A stretch of DNA of 64,000 bases from Synchiropus splendidus. Lineage: Eukaryota > Chordata > Actinopteri > Syngnathiformes > Callionymidae. How positions within the stretch are numbered: the stretch's first letter is position 1; every line of letters starts with the position of its first letter. Shown one piece after another: positions 23,346 to 36,722 of this stretch. The stretch spans positions 11,903,501 to 11,967,500 of the forward strand of contig NC_071347.1 in NCBI RefSeq assembly GCF_027744825.2. Reading direction: 5' to 3'. Both the position numbers and the translations under genes were made by a program. Under the pieces are notes generated by a model that saw nothing but the letters and a program-made list of their open reading frames with translations, did not search any database and was not told the origin of the DNA.

Positions 23346-24028
23346 CCGCCTCACTAACCCGTGTTTCCGCCGCTGCCTCTCCCTCTGTTGTGTATATAGA
23401 ACATTTCCTGCATTAATTATTTCCTCAGGCCTCCATGCCTAAAGTCTGATCTTTCGTCTCGTGGTTGCTGTGTTTTCTTAGTGTGCGCAGATGACTTGCC
23501 TGGTGATATTCCGAGTCTGCTTCTTCAGTGGCGTGAGGAGAGAAGAAGCCTCCTCATTACTTAAATCCAAATCTTTGCTTATCTTTAAAAATGTTGTTTT
23601 AGATTGCATGATTTGTTCTCACAGTTGGTTCAGTCACTCACCAAACAGTTTTTTAAAATTGTTATTATTGTGTGCGGTTGTCCACGGCAAGCTGTCTGTC
23701 ATTCAGCATTATCCGTTGTTAACACCACGTGCAATTAGCAGCCGTCTCCTGTCCCCGCCGGCTCCGCTGGAGCAAGAGGGAGGGAGATGGCTGGCGAGCT
23801 GGTGCAGCAGAGATATATAATTCAAGTGAAATTGTCCTCAATGCACTGGCTGCTGATGTGGCACGCTATTGTTGTGGATACAAATGTAGACAAATGATAG
23901 TGAGGGGCTGGAATGAGTGGATAAGAGAACCGTTGCAGCGTGCTAATCTGTCCACAGTCTTAGAGTAGCTCAACAGTTTCTTTTTTTTTTCATGAAGAAA
24001 AATCATTTTGCAGTGGTTATTCTGGAGG

Positions 24029-24599
24029 ACTTTCATACGGAACCCCTAAGGGGATATGACCAAAAAAAAAAAAAGAAGTTTTGCGAGATATCACAAAAGT
24101 ATTGCGAGGTCTCTTAATACTAGTTTGAAGTGACATGCTAACTACTTCCGGATCAAACAACCATAATGATGGCGAGTCATCATCCATGGGAAAGGTTCAT
24201 TGAATTTTATTTTGAAATTGGACTAATATATGAGGACATACAGTCCGTGCTTCATTGCAAGCATGGTTTTGGTCATCCTCCATAACTCCTCTACTTCTCG
24301 CAGCAGAATCCATACATTTCTACGGCATGAGATGTTGCAAAAGTATTGGAGCGTCTGCTGGTGGTTGACAAGAACAGCCTTATCATAGTTTAGTTTCTTC
24401 TTTTCTTTCACTCAAACACTGTGTAGTGGCATCTCGCTCCACCCTCACTCACTTGTCACCATTGAACTCTGGCATAAACCCAAAAGTTTTGCGAGATCTC
24501 GGTAAAGTATTGCGATATCTCGCAAAACTATGAAGTTCTGGGTTTGGTGACAAGTTTTTTTTTTTTGGTCATATCCCCTTAGGGGCCCCGTACTTTCAG
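24029..24599. mobile_element. MITE with 25-bp TIRs and flanking direct repeats
   Basis: The element body is 24037-24592 (556 bp). Its left end begins ACGGAACCCCTAAGGGGATA and its right end, reverse-complemented, begins ACGGGGCCCCTAAGGGGATA. The 25-bp inverted ends differ at two positions and are followed inward by A-runs and T-runs. ACTTTCAT (24029-24036) on the left and ACTTTCAG (24593-24600) on the right look like an 8-bp target duplication with one mismatch. Inside, near both ends, TTTTGCGAGAT-type words recur, including a 12-bp inverted pair (24486-24497/24517-24528). There is no transposase frame. An 8-bp duplication fits hAT, P or Merlin-type superfamilies; I cannot choose from sequence alone. 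Confidence 0.85.
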
Positions 24600-26961
24600 A
24601 CCCGTACCCCTGCCTAGCAATCACAGGCAGGGTTGTCATGGTCATAAAATTGCAAACTTGATCGCAGCACCCAAGATGGAGATTTGGCACTTGATACCAT
24701 TGTTGATACTGCAGGGGTAAAAAATAACCAGAGCTTAAGAAGACAGAAAATATATTTTATTATTTTATTAACTTGAAAAACAGTACCACAGATGAATAAT
24801 CAATTAAGTAACATGATCTGATTTTTTAAACTTGAAAAATTAATCCAAGACAAATGACCCAACTATGTGTTTATATTCACGGTTTCAAGTGATTTGAACA
24901 TATTTTTGTTGTGACCACAGTGGTAAAGTTGGCTGGAAGGTCTGAGGTTTAGTTGCCTTCTCCACATCAGTCTGCATCTTTAAAGGAAGAAAACACTTTT
25001 TGGCTAACGGTTGCTAGCCGCGGGTAATGGCTAATCACCAAGCGACCAATGCTGAACGCAGCAAGCCGCACAAGTGAACACACTGCATGGGAAATTACTG
25101 TAGTAACTTATCTGGATAAGTTCAAGTACTAGTACTTCAGAATATTGTTTTTTGACAACCTTGATAATCATTATTTGAACTAAAATAATCTCAAAATCTA
25201 CCAGGACAAAGGGTCTACAATCTACCATCCAGTTTTTTTGGATGTACAACCGGATCAAAAATAAATTCTACTAGAATCTTTTTTTTTTACTTTTGACAAC
25301 AGAGGGCACATGGTGAAGATCTTTGCTATGTTCAGAACATACAGAGTGTTAGATAAAGATTTAAAATTAAACATGCTCTCTCATGAAGTGCATCTAAGTG
25401 TTGTGCATTTACTCATACAATTACTGCACCAAAGACACAAATAGATCTCAGTGAAACAAGTGTTGACAGGCACTTAAAAGAGTGCGCATTTCATTGTTTT
25501 CACTCTGGGGCCCACTGCAATTAAAGCATCAGAGGGGCTGGTCTCTGTTGTCACCAGCTGGGAGGAAGAAAGAAGAGAGATAACGTTCTCTAATAAAACT
25601 CACTGTTGTGATGTGACTGGAGATCACGACCGGTGCTCTTTGTCGCGAGAACCGCTTTTCCGCGCAGAGAATCCAACATGTACTAAGTGCAACGCAGAGA
25701 AACGCTTTGCAGATGCAGTCCGTCTATCTTATGTACGTAGATAATCTTTGGTCTTGCTCAATGTTACTTGAAGGTCTGTGCATGACATGCTATTTCTTAG
25801 ACTGATACCAATTACTTGTGTTAATTGTTTTTGGCGCCACATATACTGATAGTGTGCCTTTGTCTTATCGGTGGAACGGGTGCAGTGACACACGGGTGGT
25901 GATTAAAAGTTGAGACCCGAGTGTGTATCTGAGCGTGTGTGAAACAGGAGTCAGGCACCAGCACAAAATACACCAGAGGATTTTTCATCAACTGGTGAAA
26001 AGTTGGAGTACAGCCAGAGAATACCATTGCTTTCAAACCCGTTTGTGAAGGTGTTCTAAGACCTCTGTACTCTCTTATCTCCTGTGGCTTAAACATTAAT
26101 TTCAAGCATGTAGACTGGGAGGTCTGATTTAGAGGTACATGTGGACTTGCTCCATTTGAAGTTGATTCTTCTGCCGGTAAAGGAAGCTCCTGTGTGAGGC
26201 CGTTTTTTAGTTGCAACCTCCTTTGATTTAGGATGTCAACCTGGAAGAGTGACCTGCTCCAGCGTGCCAAATCACACTCGGGAGGTTCTCCTCTCGCTCC
26301 CGCAGGCACACTCATCATTAGCACATTCGCTATCTTGACACCCGCGCAGGGAAATAGGAGTCATACGTCATGTTGCTCATATCTTTGCTGCAGTAATGTA
26401 CAGTGAGGACGGAGGAGAGCCCAGATAAATGTCAGGCCAGAATTACTGGAGCAATTTTCTGTGAGTTGCTGTGAGCGGAGATGTGCTCCAACTTGGTTGT
26501 GGCTCATGGTGACGGGAATATCTTCATTACCTTAGTGGGAAAGTAAACAGAAGAAGTGTGAGCCAAAGAGATAAACATATATGCTGTTCTTTCCAGTAGA
26601 TACTTTGGAGATACTTTCCGCAACAACCTTTCAAGTTCTTTCAGACAAATTTTCCGCCTCAGCTTCACTGAGAGCACTTAGCCAACAAAGACCAGGTCAA
26701 TCGATTGTGCTGATGAAGTGGGAACATTTCATTTTTCCGTCCTTGTGATGTTGGAGTGCTCCTAGATATGAAGGTTATTGCTGTTTATGTGGAAGGACAT
26801 CCGTGGGCAGAGAGGGTGCATTACGGCACAGCGCTGGGACATTTGGGCGGACAGGTTACCTCTCTTAAAAGGTTTTAATAAAGAAGCAAACTTCTCCTGC
26901 CACTTCTCCTTCGGTTAACAAATAGCTACTGGGATTTTAAGTATTAATTAATTAATAGCTA

Positions 26962-27370
26962 CAGAGATGAAAGTCTATTTTGATAGTCGACTAGTCACTG
27001 ACTTAGGATTTGTCCGCAAGTTGGCACATGACGTGTAGCGGTTGACTAGTGTTGTAAATAGTGGCTTAAAAATGTGTGAATTGTTGAAACGGTTTTTAAA
27101 GTGTTGAAAGTGGTTATCAAAGTGTGCATTCAAATTTTAAGCGGCAAAAATGTGGGGTGAAAGCTAAGTGTCCTTTGATGTTTGAAACGGTCCCATACTT
27201 CCGACATGTTAGGTCTCGATGGTCACATAGCCTGAGCCATTACTCCTCTTACTGCGGATAGTGCTAAGAGAACGATGGCGCCTCCACAAGTGGACTCATG
27301 AAACTGTTCGCGACTAATTTAATAGTTGACTTTGACTAGATTATAGTCGACTAGAATTGTCCCAAACCCA
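26962..27370. mobile_element. hAT-like non-autonomous element, copy A
   Basis: Starts near ATTTTGATAGTCGACTAGTC and ends near AGTCGACTAGAATTGTCCCA. Interior text GGTCCCATACTT, then CGATGGTC, then ACGATGGCGCCTCC is shared in order with the element at 55824. The AGTCGACTAG-rich ends are typical of a large family of fish hAT-type MITEs. The exact left end is uncertain. Confidence 0.65.
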
Positions 27371-30300
27371 GTCTGTACTGGGGTTCATGTGCTTTTCGCA
27401 ACCCCAATAATTTCTTAGGTAGATACTAATGCAATGGCTGACCTGATAGGTGGCCACACAATTTCAACAGCTTAGTAAATCTGACAATAACAATGAAGTC
27501 TGGGATCAGCTCCCCGCCTTTAATATACTTGATGTTTTCCATCTGGAGTCAGTGTGTGGTTTCAGAGACTCTGATGACAGTCAGTGTTGGCCTACCTGCC
27601 CTGACGTAGACCGTCTGGGGCCACAGCTGCCTCTGATTTGCCTCCCCCTGTGTCACTGCAGTGATCTGTAACACCCCACTCACATGTCCTACATGGTGGG
27701 ACGGGGTGGTTAACCTTGTGGTTATGTTGAGGGTCCAAGGGCGGCAACCCAGCAGTCTCCACTTCTTTTTCCCTCGGTCTGGCTCTCAGTGAGTGCTCTC
27801 TGTAATTACTGTCCTGCCATCAGTGAGGCACTCACGGCATGGTTTGCGAGATTTTCTGCTGTCTCTGTTCATCTGCCTTTCCTCTAACCACTCTGTAGCC
27901 TCTCGGCCGCGACTCCGTCAGCGAGCGACTGTCTCCAGATGGTCCTCCACGGTCGGCATTTGTAGGCTTTTCTGCAGTTGGTAAAGGAGGTTTTGAAGTG
28001 GATTGAAAAAAGGGAAGTTGTGTTTTTCTGCTGTTTGAGGATGAAGACATCATGGCTGAGACTGCCAGGGGCGGCGTGGCCATGGGAACGCTGTGTCGTG
28101 TGTGCATTAAGATAGGATGTGCCAGATTGTTTACCTCTTATGATAACAATGTACTACAGATTTACAGCTTTGATGTCTTCCCTTTCCAGATTGAAAGGAA
28201 GTACATTTCATCTGCAGGAAAGGAAGGACTTCTGTGGGGGGCATCCTGTACGCACATCACAACCTCTAATAAGCCGGATATCCAATTCCATTTCCTTGAG
28301 AGATTTGTTCAAGGTGTTTTCCTGCACCATTGCCGGTGTGTTTCAAGTGGATTTTGACACTTTGACAGTGTTTCTACTTGATTAGCATGTTGCCAAAATT
28401 AGAAAATTATCCGCCGATCAATTTATTCAGCGTTTTTGTGGGGCAGGTTTTCATTCCATTGGCAGTGATTTGCTTTTGCAAAGGAGCGAGAAGGTCAGTA
28501 GACTGAATATTCTTGAGGAAATTGGAAGAAAAAGTCATGTTGCATTTTGTAGCTCATTACAAGTTTTCGGGTTTGGCCTGCATTTACAAATGACTCACTC
28601 ATACTTGGTGTAAATTCTTACAAGAGACTTATTAGTGTCTCATGAATGATATATTTGAATTAGATTTTTCAAAAACAAGAGTTGATCTTTCGAGCCAACT
28701 TATTGTCTTCACCATGATAGACAACAATGTTCTTTCCATTGAGGTTTGTTCGAAGTCCTCTATGACAATACCAGATGTACTTCTTCTCGCTCAGGAATCT
28801 GTTTTGGTGTCCAACCAAAGACAAACTCTTTTTCCTCCCATGCTGGGCGTCAGGGTATGAACTGGTGCTTTCACCCACACCACAATTGCACGATAAGCAA
28901 GTCTGTCAGGAAAGCATTTGTTCCTAAAAATAACGTTAATGAGAGGTTTTAATATGTTTGCGAGATGCCTCCCTCACCCACAACACCCGGTGGAATAACT
29001 CAAAGCATTGGATTGAGGGAGTTCACATTTGGGTCAATGAGGAACGACTGAGTGGAGGAAGAGATCATGTTCATTTGTCTCAATCACTGTCAGCAGGCCT
29101 TTGAATGAAACTGTATCTTGGTTGTTCAATTTCACATTGATAAATGCGAATGTATTGGTGGCACAAAAAAATGCATATTGCTTTCAAATGTAAACAAAAT
29201 TCCAATCCTACTTTAATCTGTAAAAAAATAGCAAACTAAATGACATTTATATCTATGAAATTTGCTTATTTTACCTTTTAGTTTTTTACTACTTTGTGTG
29301 CTCTTTTCACAATTTCTTTCATATTTTGAATGAAGTGTTCTGTAATGATAGTGCCAAATGTAACTTCCCGGCAGAGAAAAAAATCAGATTTGTGTGTCAG
29401 AACAGTGGCAGGATGTCCCACTGAGCGCGACAAGTTCTTCAGTAATCCTGGGTGACGGTTTAAGCGTGCTCTTGTGATGTCACTGAGCACATGTGACCCA
29501 GTGACCAGATGGTGTCTAGACTCTTTAGAAATGTGATCTTACTCAAGATTTAAATACCTGTGATGCTTGATGTGGAGGTGATCACACACGCTCGCATTTC
29601 CTCGGATTAGGGGCGCAAACTTCCGTCGCGCAATTCAATACTCTAGAGGTTTGTAAAAAGGGAAAGGCACTTGTTCACCAAATGCATTTTTAAGTCATGT
29701 GGGTGCCGCAGTGTCTCAAAAATAAATGCTAAAAGTTGCCTAAATGTAAATGTGTACGAAGCAGATCCTTCACATGGTCAATATTGCATAGCTTCCGGTG
29801 ACGTGAGTAGCGCGGGCACTTCACAGGAACACATCGAGTATCAACATGGGATCAAATTTGCTGTCTGACCAAGGAAATGGATTACTTGAACTTCAACAAA
29901 TCAAATCACATCTGGCGTGTCAGCTGCCCACATTCCAACAATGTTTGGACGGGGTGCACAGATCGAGAAAAGACTGGGTGTTGGTTGTCCTTCCATTACA
30001 AAACAAGAATTGTCTGAGGGGTTAAGTTGTTAATGGGTCTAGACAAGGGTTTGGATTTCGAAGGCTAATGCTGGCTGATGGCTCTTAAGCTGTGGCCACT
30101 CTCGGGCTTTTGGCCCTCTTCATATTAATGGGATTAACTGAGCTGTGGACGAGAGGGGCACATAGTGTAAGCAGAGAACCCCTAGCTGCTCTGTGCCCTG
30201 GGTTTAACAATGATGCCGTGGTTTGGCTTTTTCATTATCCAGAGGGAAACTTTCTATACGCCTAGGCTACTCGGTGGTCTCCTTTCTTGAAGGGATCGCT

Positions 30301-32173
30301 TGTTTGTTTTGATAAGGTTATGACACAAGTTGGCCAGTTCTGTGGTGAAGCCTTTGTCCATTGTAGCAGGAAGGGAATGTGTGGTCCCTTTGTTTTCTGC
30401 AGTGCAAAGGACTATTTTTCCTGCTTCTTTATTAATCGTGATGGACATTTGGCAACCTAAATTCTCTTTTTTTGCATGCACAGTTGCTGGCTATTATCTT
30501 CAGCATGAGGGTATCCACTGAGACAATGAGTGCTCCAAATATCAGGGCGTTTTCTTAAGGTTGATGACGATCGGAAGGGAATTAGTCATTTAAACATTTA
30601 AATTTCCACCACACTGTCATATTGTTTCGAAGTGTGGCACCAAACCACAACAGGTTCTATGATTGACACTTTTGTATGCCAGCCGCCATGGTTGGTCCTT
30701 ACAAATGCAAATGGAGCAATGTAAGAAATATATTTTGGAAGCCGTCAGGTGAATGGACTTTGAACAACCCGGCGTGCCACAGCTGCCTGCTTCTTTCTTG
30801 CCTCACTTCCTACCTCTCTCCCGACCACAGCAGTGAAGGAAGAACATCTTTTCACAAGCTGCCTCTAATTGATGCCGTTGAGCTCTGGGAACGCAGCATG
30901 TGGTTTTGCTACTCGGCAAAATGCGTGCAAAGCACAGTCGTATGCAGTATGCCACCCTCTGGGACACCACAGGTTATTTACAACGAGACAGCCAGTCCAG
31001 AGCGTGGGGTCTTTAAATGCTATTATTTTTGTAGGTTAGAAGAAAAGGCAACCTCACCAAGGATGTCTTCAGGATGGAGGGCAAGAGTTGAATCCAATCT
31101 GGGGCTGTAATTTCATCCTTTGGGGGCTTTCTAGTAAGTGGTCGTGTGGTACTGAGGTTGTGCGTCTGAACCAATGCAGAAAGGGTTTTAAAATGCAGCG
31201 ATATATTAACAGGTCCGGTACTTAAGGTATCTGTTGGAAGATTCAGTATGTGGCTCAACAAAAACACCCTGATGTAGGGAAAGTGATTTGCTGGTTGTAG
31301 TGCTGCAATGGACATCTCTCCATATGTTGAACAACTTGTGCTGTATTGTATTTCAGTGAGAGCCGACTCCTTCATCCACAGGCTTCCCTCCTTTGCTGAC
31401 TCTCTCGCTCCGTGTCGTCATTAATAAAATCACGCCATTGACAGATTGACGGACCGGCTGTGTATTTACAAGGCTGAGATCAGTTGTTTATTTTGGCTTG
31501 GGACTGACCCTTCGGTATCAGTGTCCAGGGTGTTGCGATTGTCCTTTGACTTTTCAATGTGCAACGTTCCCCTCCAGCTACTCCACAAAGTGAGGTCTTC
31601 CTCCCTGGCAATGAGATGGATGCACTCAATTGCCTGGAGTTTATTTTTGAGCGCAGAAGGAAGTTTAGTTTGGGACAAAGTGTGCATGACTGTTTTCTCT
31701 AGCCAAGCCCCTCAGGTCTGAAAGAGAATACTGAAAAGTCTTAAATGAGATCTCAAGGAAAATACATGTCTGATTGAGCTCAGCAATGTAGAATAAAGTT
31801 GTTGTATTATGATATCAGGTAGCAAAGTTTCTTTTTGACTACATTGAGTGCTTTATTTTAGCAGATGTCTTTATATACACTTTTTTTTTTTACCACTAAA
31901 AATCATCTTTTCTCTGCCGTTTCATGGTCAGACCAATTAACTCAGACCCCTCGGCTCCTCTGGAAGCGTCATATTTCGTTCTGTTTTTTGGCACCGTGGA
32001 TGATTGCTTCACCCCTAGTCAGCAAGAGTGCGCCCCCGTACCAGAAGTAGCATGATGCTAGGCTCTGAAATGTTCCTGGAGGGCTCGGCGGAAAGCTCAT
32101 TGTAGTCATGACAAAGATGCCCTTCGGCCAAACTGAGCGTGAGGGTGAAATTGACAGTAAGCATGCATGTTTC

Positions 32174-32582
32174 AAGGGGCCCTATCATGCTTTTTCATGT
32201 TTCAATAGGTATCTACAGAGCAAGATGAAACACTACTTCAACATCTGCAATGTTGATGAGAGAAGAACAAAAACTTCCAAAAGGCCCAAAATGCTTGACT
32301 ATAGTCCCATGGACTGTTACGGAGGTTCAATGGATTTAGTGAGCCTCATAAAGACGACACAGCTGACTTCTTCCTAACTCTACTTAGGCAGTAGAGTCAC
32401 TAAATCCACTTAGGAAGTAGAGTTCGGAAGAAGTCCTATCTGAGGTTTCATGGTTAGGTGTCCAAACTTTCAGTGTCTGCTGTATAAACTTTGTCCTTGG
32501 CCGACTATTTCAATGAAACCTCATTTAGTTTTTAAAGGAAGAGCACCGTCCACTGAGCTCTGACTCTAGAATAGGGCACTGT
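32174..32582. mobile_element. Candidate MITE of a common teleost family
   Basis: Left text GGGGCCCTATCATGCTTTTT resembles the terminus of a widespread fish repeat that I recall starting with a GGNCCTATTATGCTTTTTC-like sequence. The right side ends near GAATAGGGCACTG, roughly the inverted end. In the middle lies an imperfect hairpin whose arms are about 24 bp (near 32364-32387 and 32410-32433). No coding frame and no clear target duplication is visible. Confidence 0.5.
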
Positions 32583-35500
32583 TTCATGACACTTCATCAA
32601 CCTAACATTTCTGGAAACATTTCACACAAACTACTGTACATTTCAGGTTTTGCAAAAACAGAAAGGAAAACAATTGATGCCGCTGTTTCAGTTGTTCTTT
32701 CAGTAGAGTCATAGTGTAAATGCTATGCTTCTCCATTGTTGTAAAACCCAAATGAACATCTTAAGAAATTAATGATCAATGTGCTTTGATTTTGAAGGGA
32801 GATAAAGTGAGGGCATCTCAGTTCTGGGTGTCACTTGGTTGTTGGTCTACTCATGGAAACGCAGACTTCCTTTTAAGTTGATGTGCTTCAGTGTCGTTCA
32901 ACATCAGCACCTTGTGTTTTGAAGCAGAGCCTCTAAACAGTTGTTATTAATTGTGAAATTGTTGGCAAAAAGTTTTTGCAGACCTCATTTATAAGGGCTT
33001 TCTTTCCCTTTGAGACGGCTACATTTGCACGCTTAAACCAAATATAACTCCATCGGTTGTCGCAAAGCTACTCCATGGGCGATGATATTTGAAAATGAAA
33101 AAAACAATCTTAAATAATGAAAATCATGACAGTGAACTCCAGCTGAGCAGGGTCTTACAACATTAACCTGATGAGATGTCAAGAGGGTCCAAAAACCCCA
33201 GATTTAGCCCAAGTGGCTCCATGCACAGGCAGGCTCTACAGTAGTCGCATCACTCGCCGCCACATGGCGAACACATCAGCATCTGTTTTAATTAGCCAAC
33301 TGAAATCCATCCTGTGTGCCGCTGGCCTGCGAACTGCAGAGAGGACCTTCAAACACTGGAGGCCGTCGGCTATTTAAACAAACTGTCACTCACAAATCCC
33401 CAACTACTGCTCTTTATGCCGCTGACTGCCAAGAAATGCTGACCTTAAGACTGTCTGTAGCCTGGTGGTCAGGATTAGAGTTGGATTTTCTAGGAAAGCC
33501 ATTATCTTTGAAGAAGACCAGTGAAGCTCTGCAGAAAATGACACTTGTATCAAGAAACCTCTTTAAGGCAAGTCGATTCCTGCCGGAGACAAAGTGAAAT
33601 GATCTCACCCACTGGCAGGCGTGCAGCACTGTGTAAAGAAAAAACACATTATCAGCAATAAACACCAGATGAAATGACTTTTGCAGTTGCCTCCGCAGCT
33701 TATTAGCCGCCGCTCCGTAACGTTTGCTAATGCACGGGCCCGTCACTCCAGTTGATTGATGGCGTCGAAGATTCCTGCTCGTGAAAACTGAAGCTGCCTT
33801 CGGTACTTTTACCACGGAGGCTCCCTCGCTCCCTTGAGACACAGCCCTTTTGTTCAGAGAGAATAGGTCTCAATTGGTTTTATGATTATGTCGCCTCCCA
33901 AAATGCACATCCTGCAGATTGTATTCTGCTCAGGGGCGAGCATTTATCAGCGGCAGCTCATTGAGACCTTATTGATTTTCAGTCAAGGAATAATCTGCCA
34001 TTGGTTTCCATTACACGCAATATGTGAGGTTTTATAAGGTGATGATAGATTTTTTTTCAGCCGGTTCAAACCCAAAATGAAATTATTTTATTGTCTATAA
34101 CGGAGTTGAGAGACAACATTGTTTATTGCAAAACTGCTCTGCTAGCATTGCTACTTTAAATTGTGCTCAGGTGCAGACACTGTGATGTTTTATCTCAGGA
34201 GTGTCTTGTAATATATGGCAGAACTGCGGTGTAATGATATCATCATCTCTGTGGGCCTTGTATTGCATTAGGGTCACTATGTGTTTTCCTCCCCGAGGTA
34301 TTTTTTTACATTGAAAATGCAAAATAAAAAGAAGAATGCAAATGTTTAGACTGCTTTTCATGCAGCCAACTGAGCAGATGAATGCAGGAGAGTCTTGCCA
34401 ATCCTTTGTTTCAGCCGTTGTACGTCACAGGGATGAATGATGGATGCCGGTTGTCACTGGGAACAGATGAGCTGGCAGGGCTCACGCTGGCATGTTTGTC
34501 TGCCTGGTCGGCTTCTAATCTGTGGTAACCACTTGACACACTATTGTCTATGGAAATCAGGCGATGGGAGGATGCTGGCATGTTTTACATGTGTACCAGA
34601 CTATGGACAAAAGCTTGTTGTTTCGAGGGGGTGCATTTACAGGTGCTGGAAATGACTGCTCTATATCCGCTTGCTTTGTTCAACACATCATACTGACTAT
34701 TGTCAGGCTTTCTTCTTGACACATCTCTCACTTGGAAGGACCAATAGAAATAATACCTTGATGAAACGCAAAACAAAGACAATTGCTTTACCTGTGAGGC
34801 ATGGAAACCTGTGACTCAATTTAGGGGCAATACTTAAGTGGTGAATACTAAAAAGGCACTGACAAAATAAATTCTGCACATACGTGAACACAATAACGTC
34901 ATGTATCGTAAGAAAAAATATGTCAAATGAAGTGAAAAATATTTCTGTGTGTGTCCTGAGATACAGAAAAGATGGGAAATAATGATCAAAGCAATGCAAA
35001 CAAATCTTGAACCGCTTCAGCAAGCTGCAGTTTGAGGTGGAAGTTTGACATCCCTTCTTCACGGACTGGAGCTACGTGACATTGATTCGCTCACCGTTCC
35101 ACATGACCCATTAATGATGAGAATGTTTCATTTTTATGTTGCATTTAATGCATTGGTTAGCATTATATTAGCATAACTACCTTACATCATAGAATTTGGT
35201 TTTAACACTGTACTGTATATGTCAAGATCTGATAAATAAATGTGTTATTATTTATTTATGTATGCCAAATCTGTGCGTTATTACAATTTGTTCTGCCAAA
35301 TGTTGTTCCCCAGAACACAATACTGGCCTCATTGTGAGTGATCCTAGTATTGAAACTCCACCTAAGACTTAATGCTTCCTAACATGGAACATGTTATGGG
35401 TTAATGACCATCCATTTCTCATCCATAAGTGCGTTATCTTCATAGATAATCTATAAATCTGACCTTTTATGCTGTGAATGTGTTGCAGTCTTTAATGTCA

Positions 35501-36594
35501 GGTGAAATGAGGTACGCTAGGTCGTTCCTAATGTGTCCTTCTGTAACTAATGAACGCTCCCATCTTGGATTCTCATATAATGCAGACAAATCTCCCTGAA
35601 AGCTTTCATTATTTACAGACCTGTCTGACTCACTTGGGGTTGAATCAGCAGCTGAGGACACCCACTGTCTGAAGGAGATTTTAAGTCCCAAGTGGAGAGG
35701 CAGTTCAAGCTCTCTTAATTTAAAACTGTGACTTGCAGATTAACACATATGGATATTCATTGACATCAGTATAAATCCTGGATCTTTTAAGTCAGGATTG
35801 AGAGCTGAATATTTGGCCAGGAAACATTTCTAAATCCATATTAAGCATGAAAACAAAATGTCTTAAGTCTCTATCAATGAAACAATGAACAAATAAAATG
35901 AACAAAAACAGAAAATGAACAAATAAAAACCACAGGTAGTATTTTTTCTTCTTTTCCCTCTTGCATCTGCTTAAGTCTAGTTTGAAACTTACCATCCGCC
36001 GTCACCCTCGTGCTGAAGTTTGCATCATCCACCTCTCCCAAAGTGCTGCCAGATGCCATGTATTTCCCTGAGACTTGCTCCCATTGTTTTGGCACATTCT
36101 TCCTGTTGATTTCTGTGTAGATGGGCCAGATTTAATGCTGTTTATTTAGAAATGCTTCTACAGAAGGCACAATCTGAAATGTGATCGTTTCTGCGTGGGA
36201 TTAAATGCCAACCCGGTGTTTGGAAGTGTTTTGCTCATGGGTTACGGTGTTCTAAATTTTGCTGTGTTTTGTTGATGTAATGATTGAACTGCGCCAGCGC
36301 TAAGCACCAACCGCCACATTGGTTTCCAAACTCACAGCGATGATGACAGGCTATGAAATGAGACTCGATGTCTGCATTATTACTGTCATTTTGTTCATCA
36401 AATATGTGCTAGATCTTATTTATTTCCAAAGCTTTTTCAGCCAGATTCTTGTTACCTTTGATTCTAGGTTGTTTTCTCCCTGAGGTTATCACAGTAATTT
36501 ACAGTAGCACGTGGAACATTCTCATTTCCACACGTTATTTTGAAACCTAACTACACACAGCTCGTTTGAAAAAGGTGGGAGACAAAGTTAGTAA

Positions 36595-36722
36595 GACCAG
36601 ATGGCTCTGTCACGTTCAAAGGAGGGTGAGGACATGGGACTGTAGAAGGAAGACAAACAGTGAGGTTCATGGATTTGGTAAATGAAGATGACTGGTATGA
36701 GAGAGGATGGTCAAGATACCTT
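36595..36722 (+). mobile_element. RTE-type LINE 3' coding fragment
   Basis: The text GTGAGGTTCATGGATTTGGT and GAAGATGACTGGTATGAGAG follows, with small gaps, the end of the coding region of fish RTE-like LINEs. Only about 130 bp are recognisable, so the assignment is tentative. Confidence 0.45.

Noticed and set aside
25821..26324. 167-codon minus-strand frame in intron 1
   Set aside because: No family resemblance or conserved motif seen. It lies in intronic DNA without signs of a nested gene.
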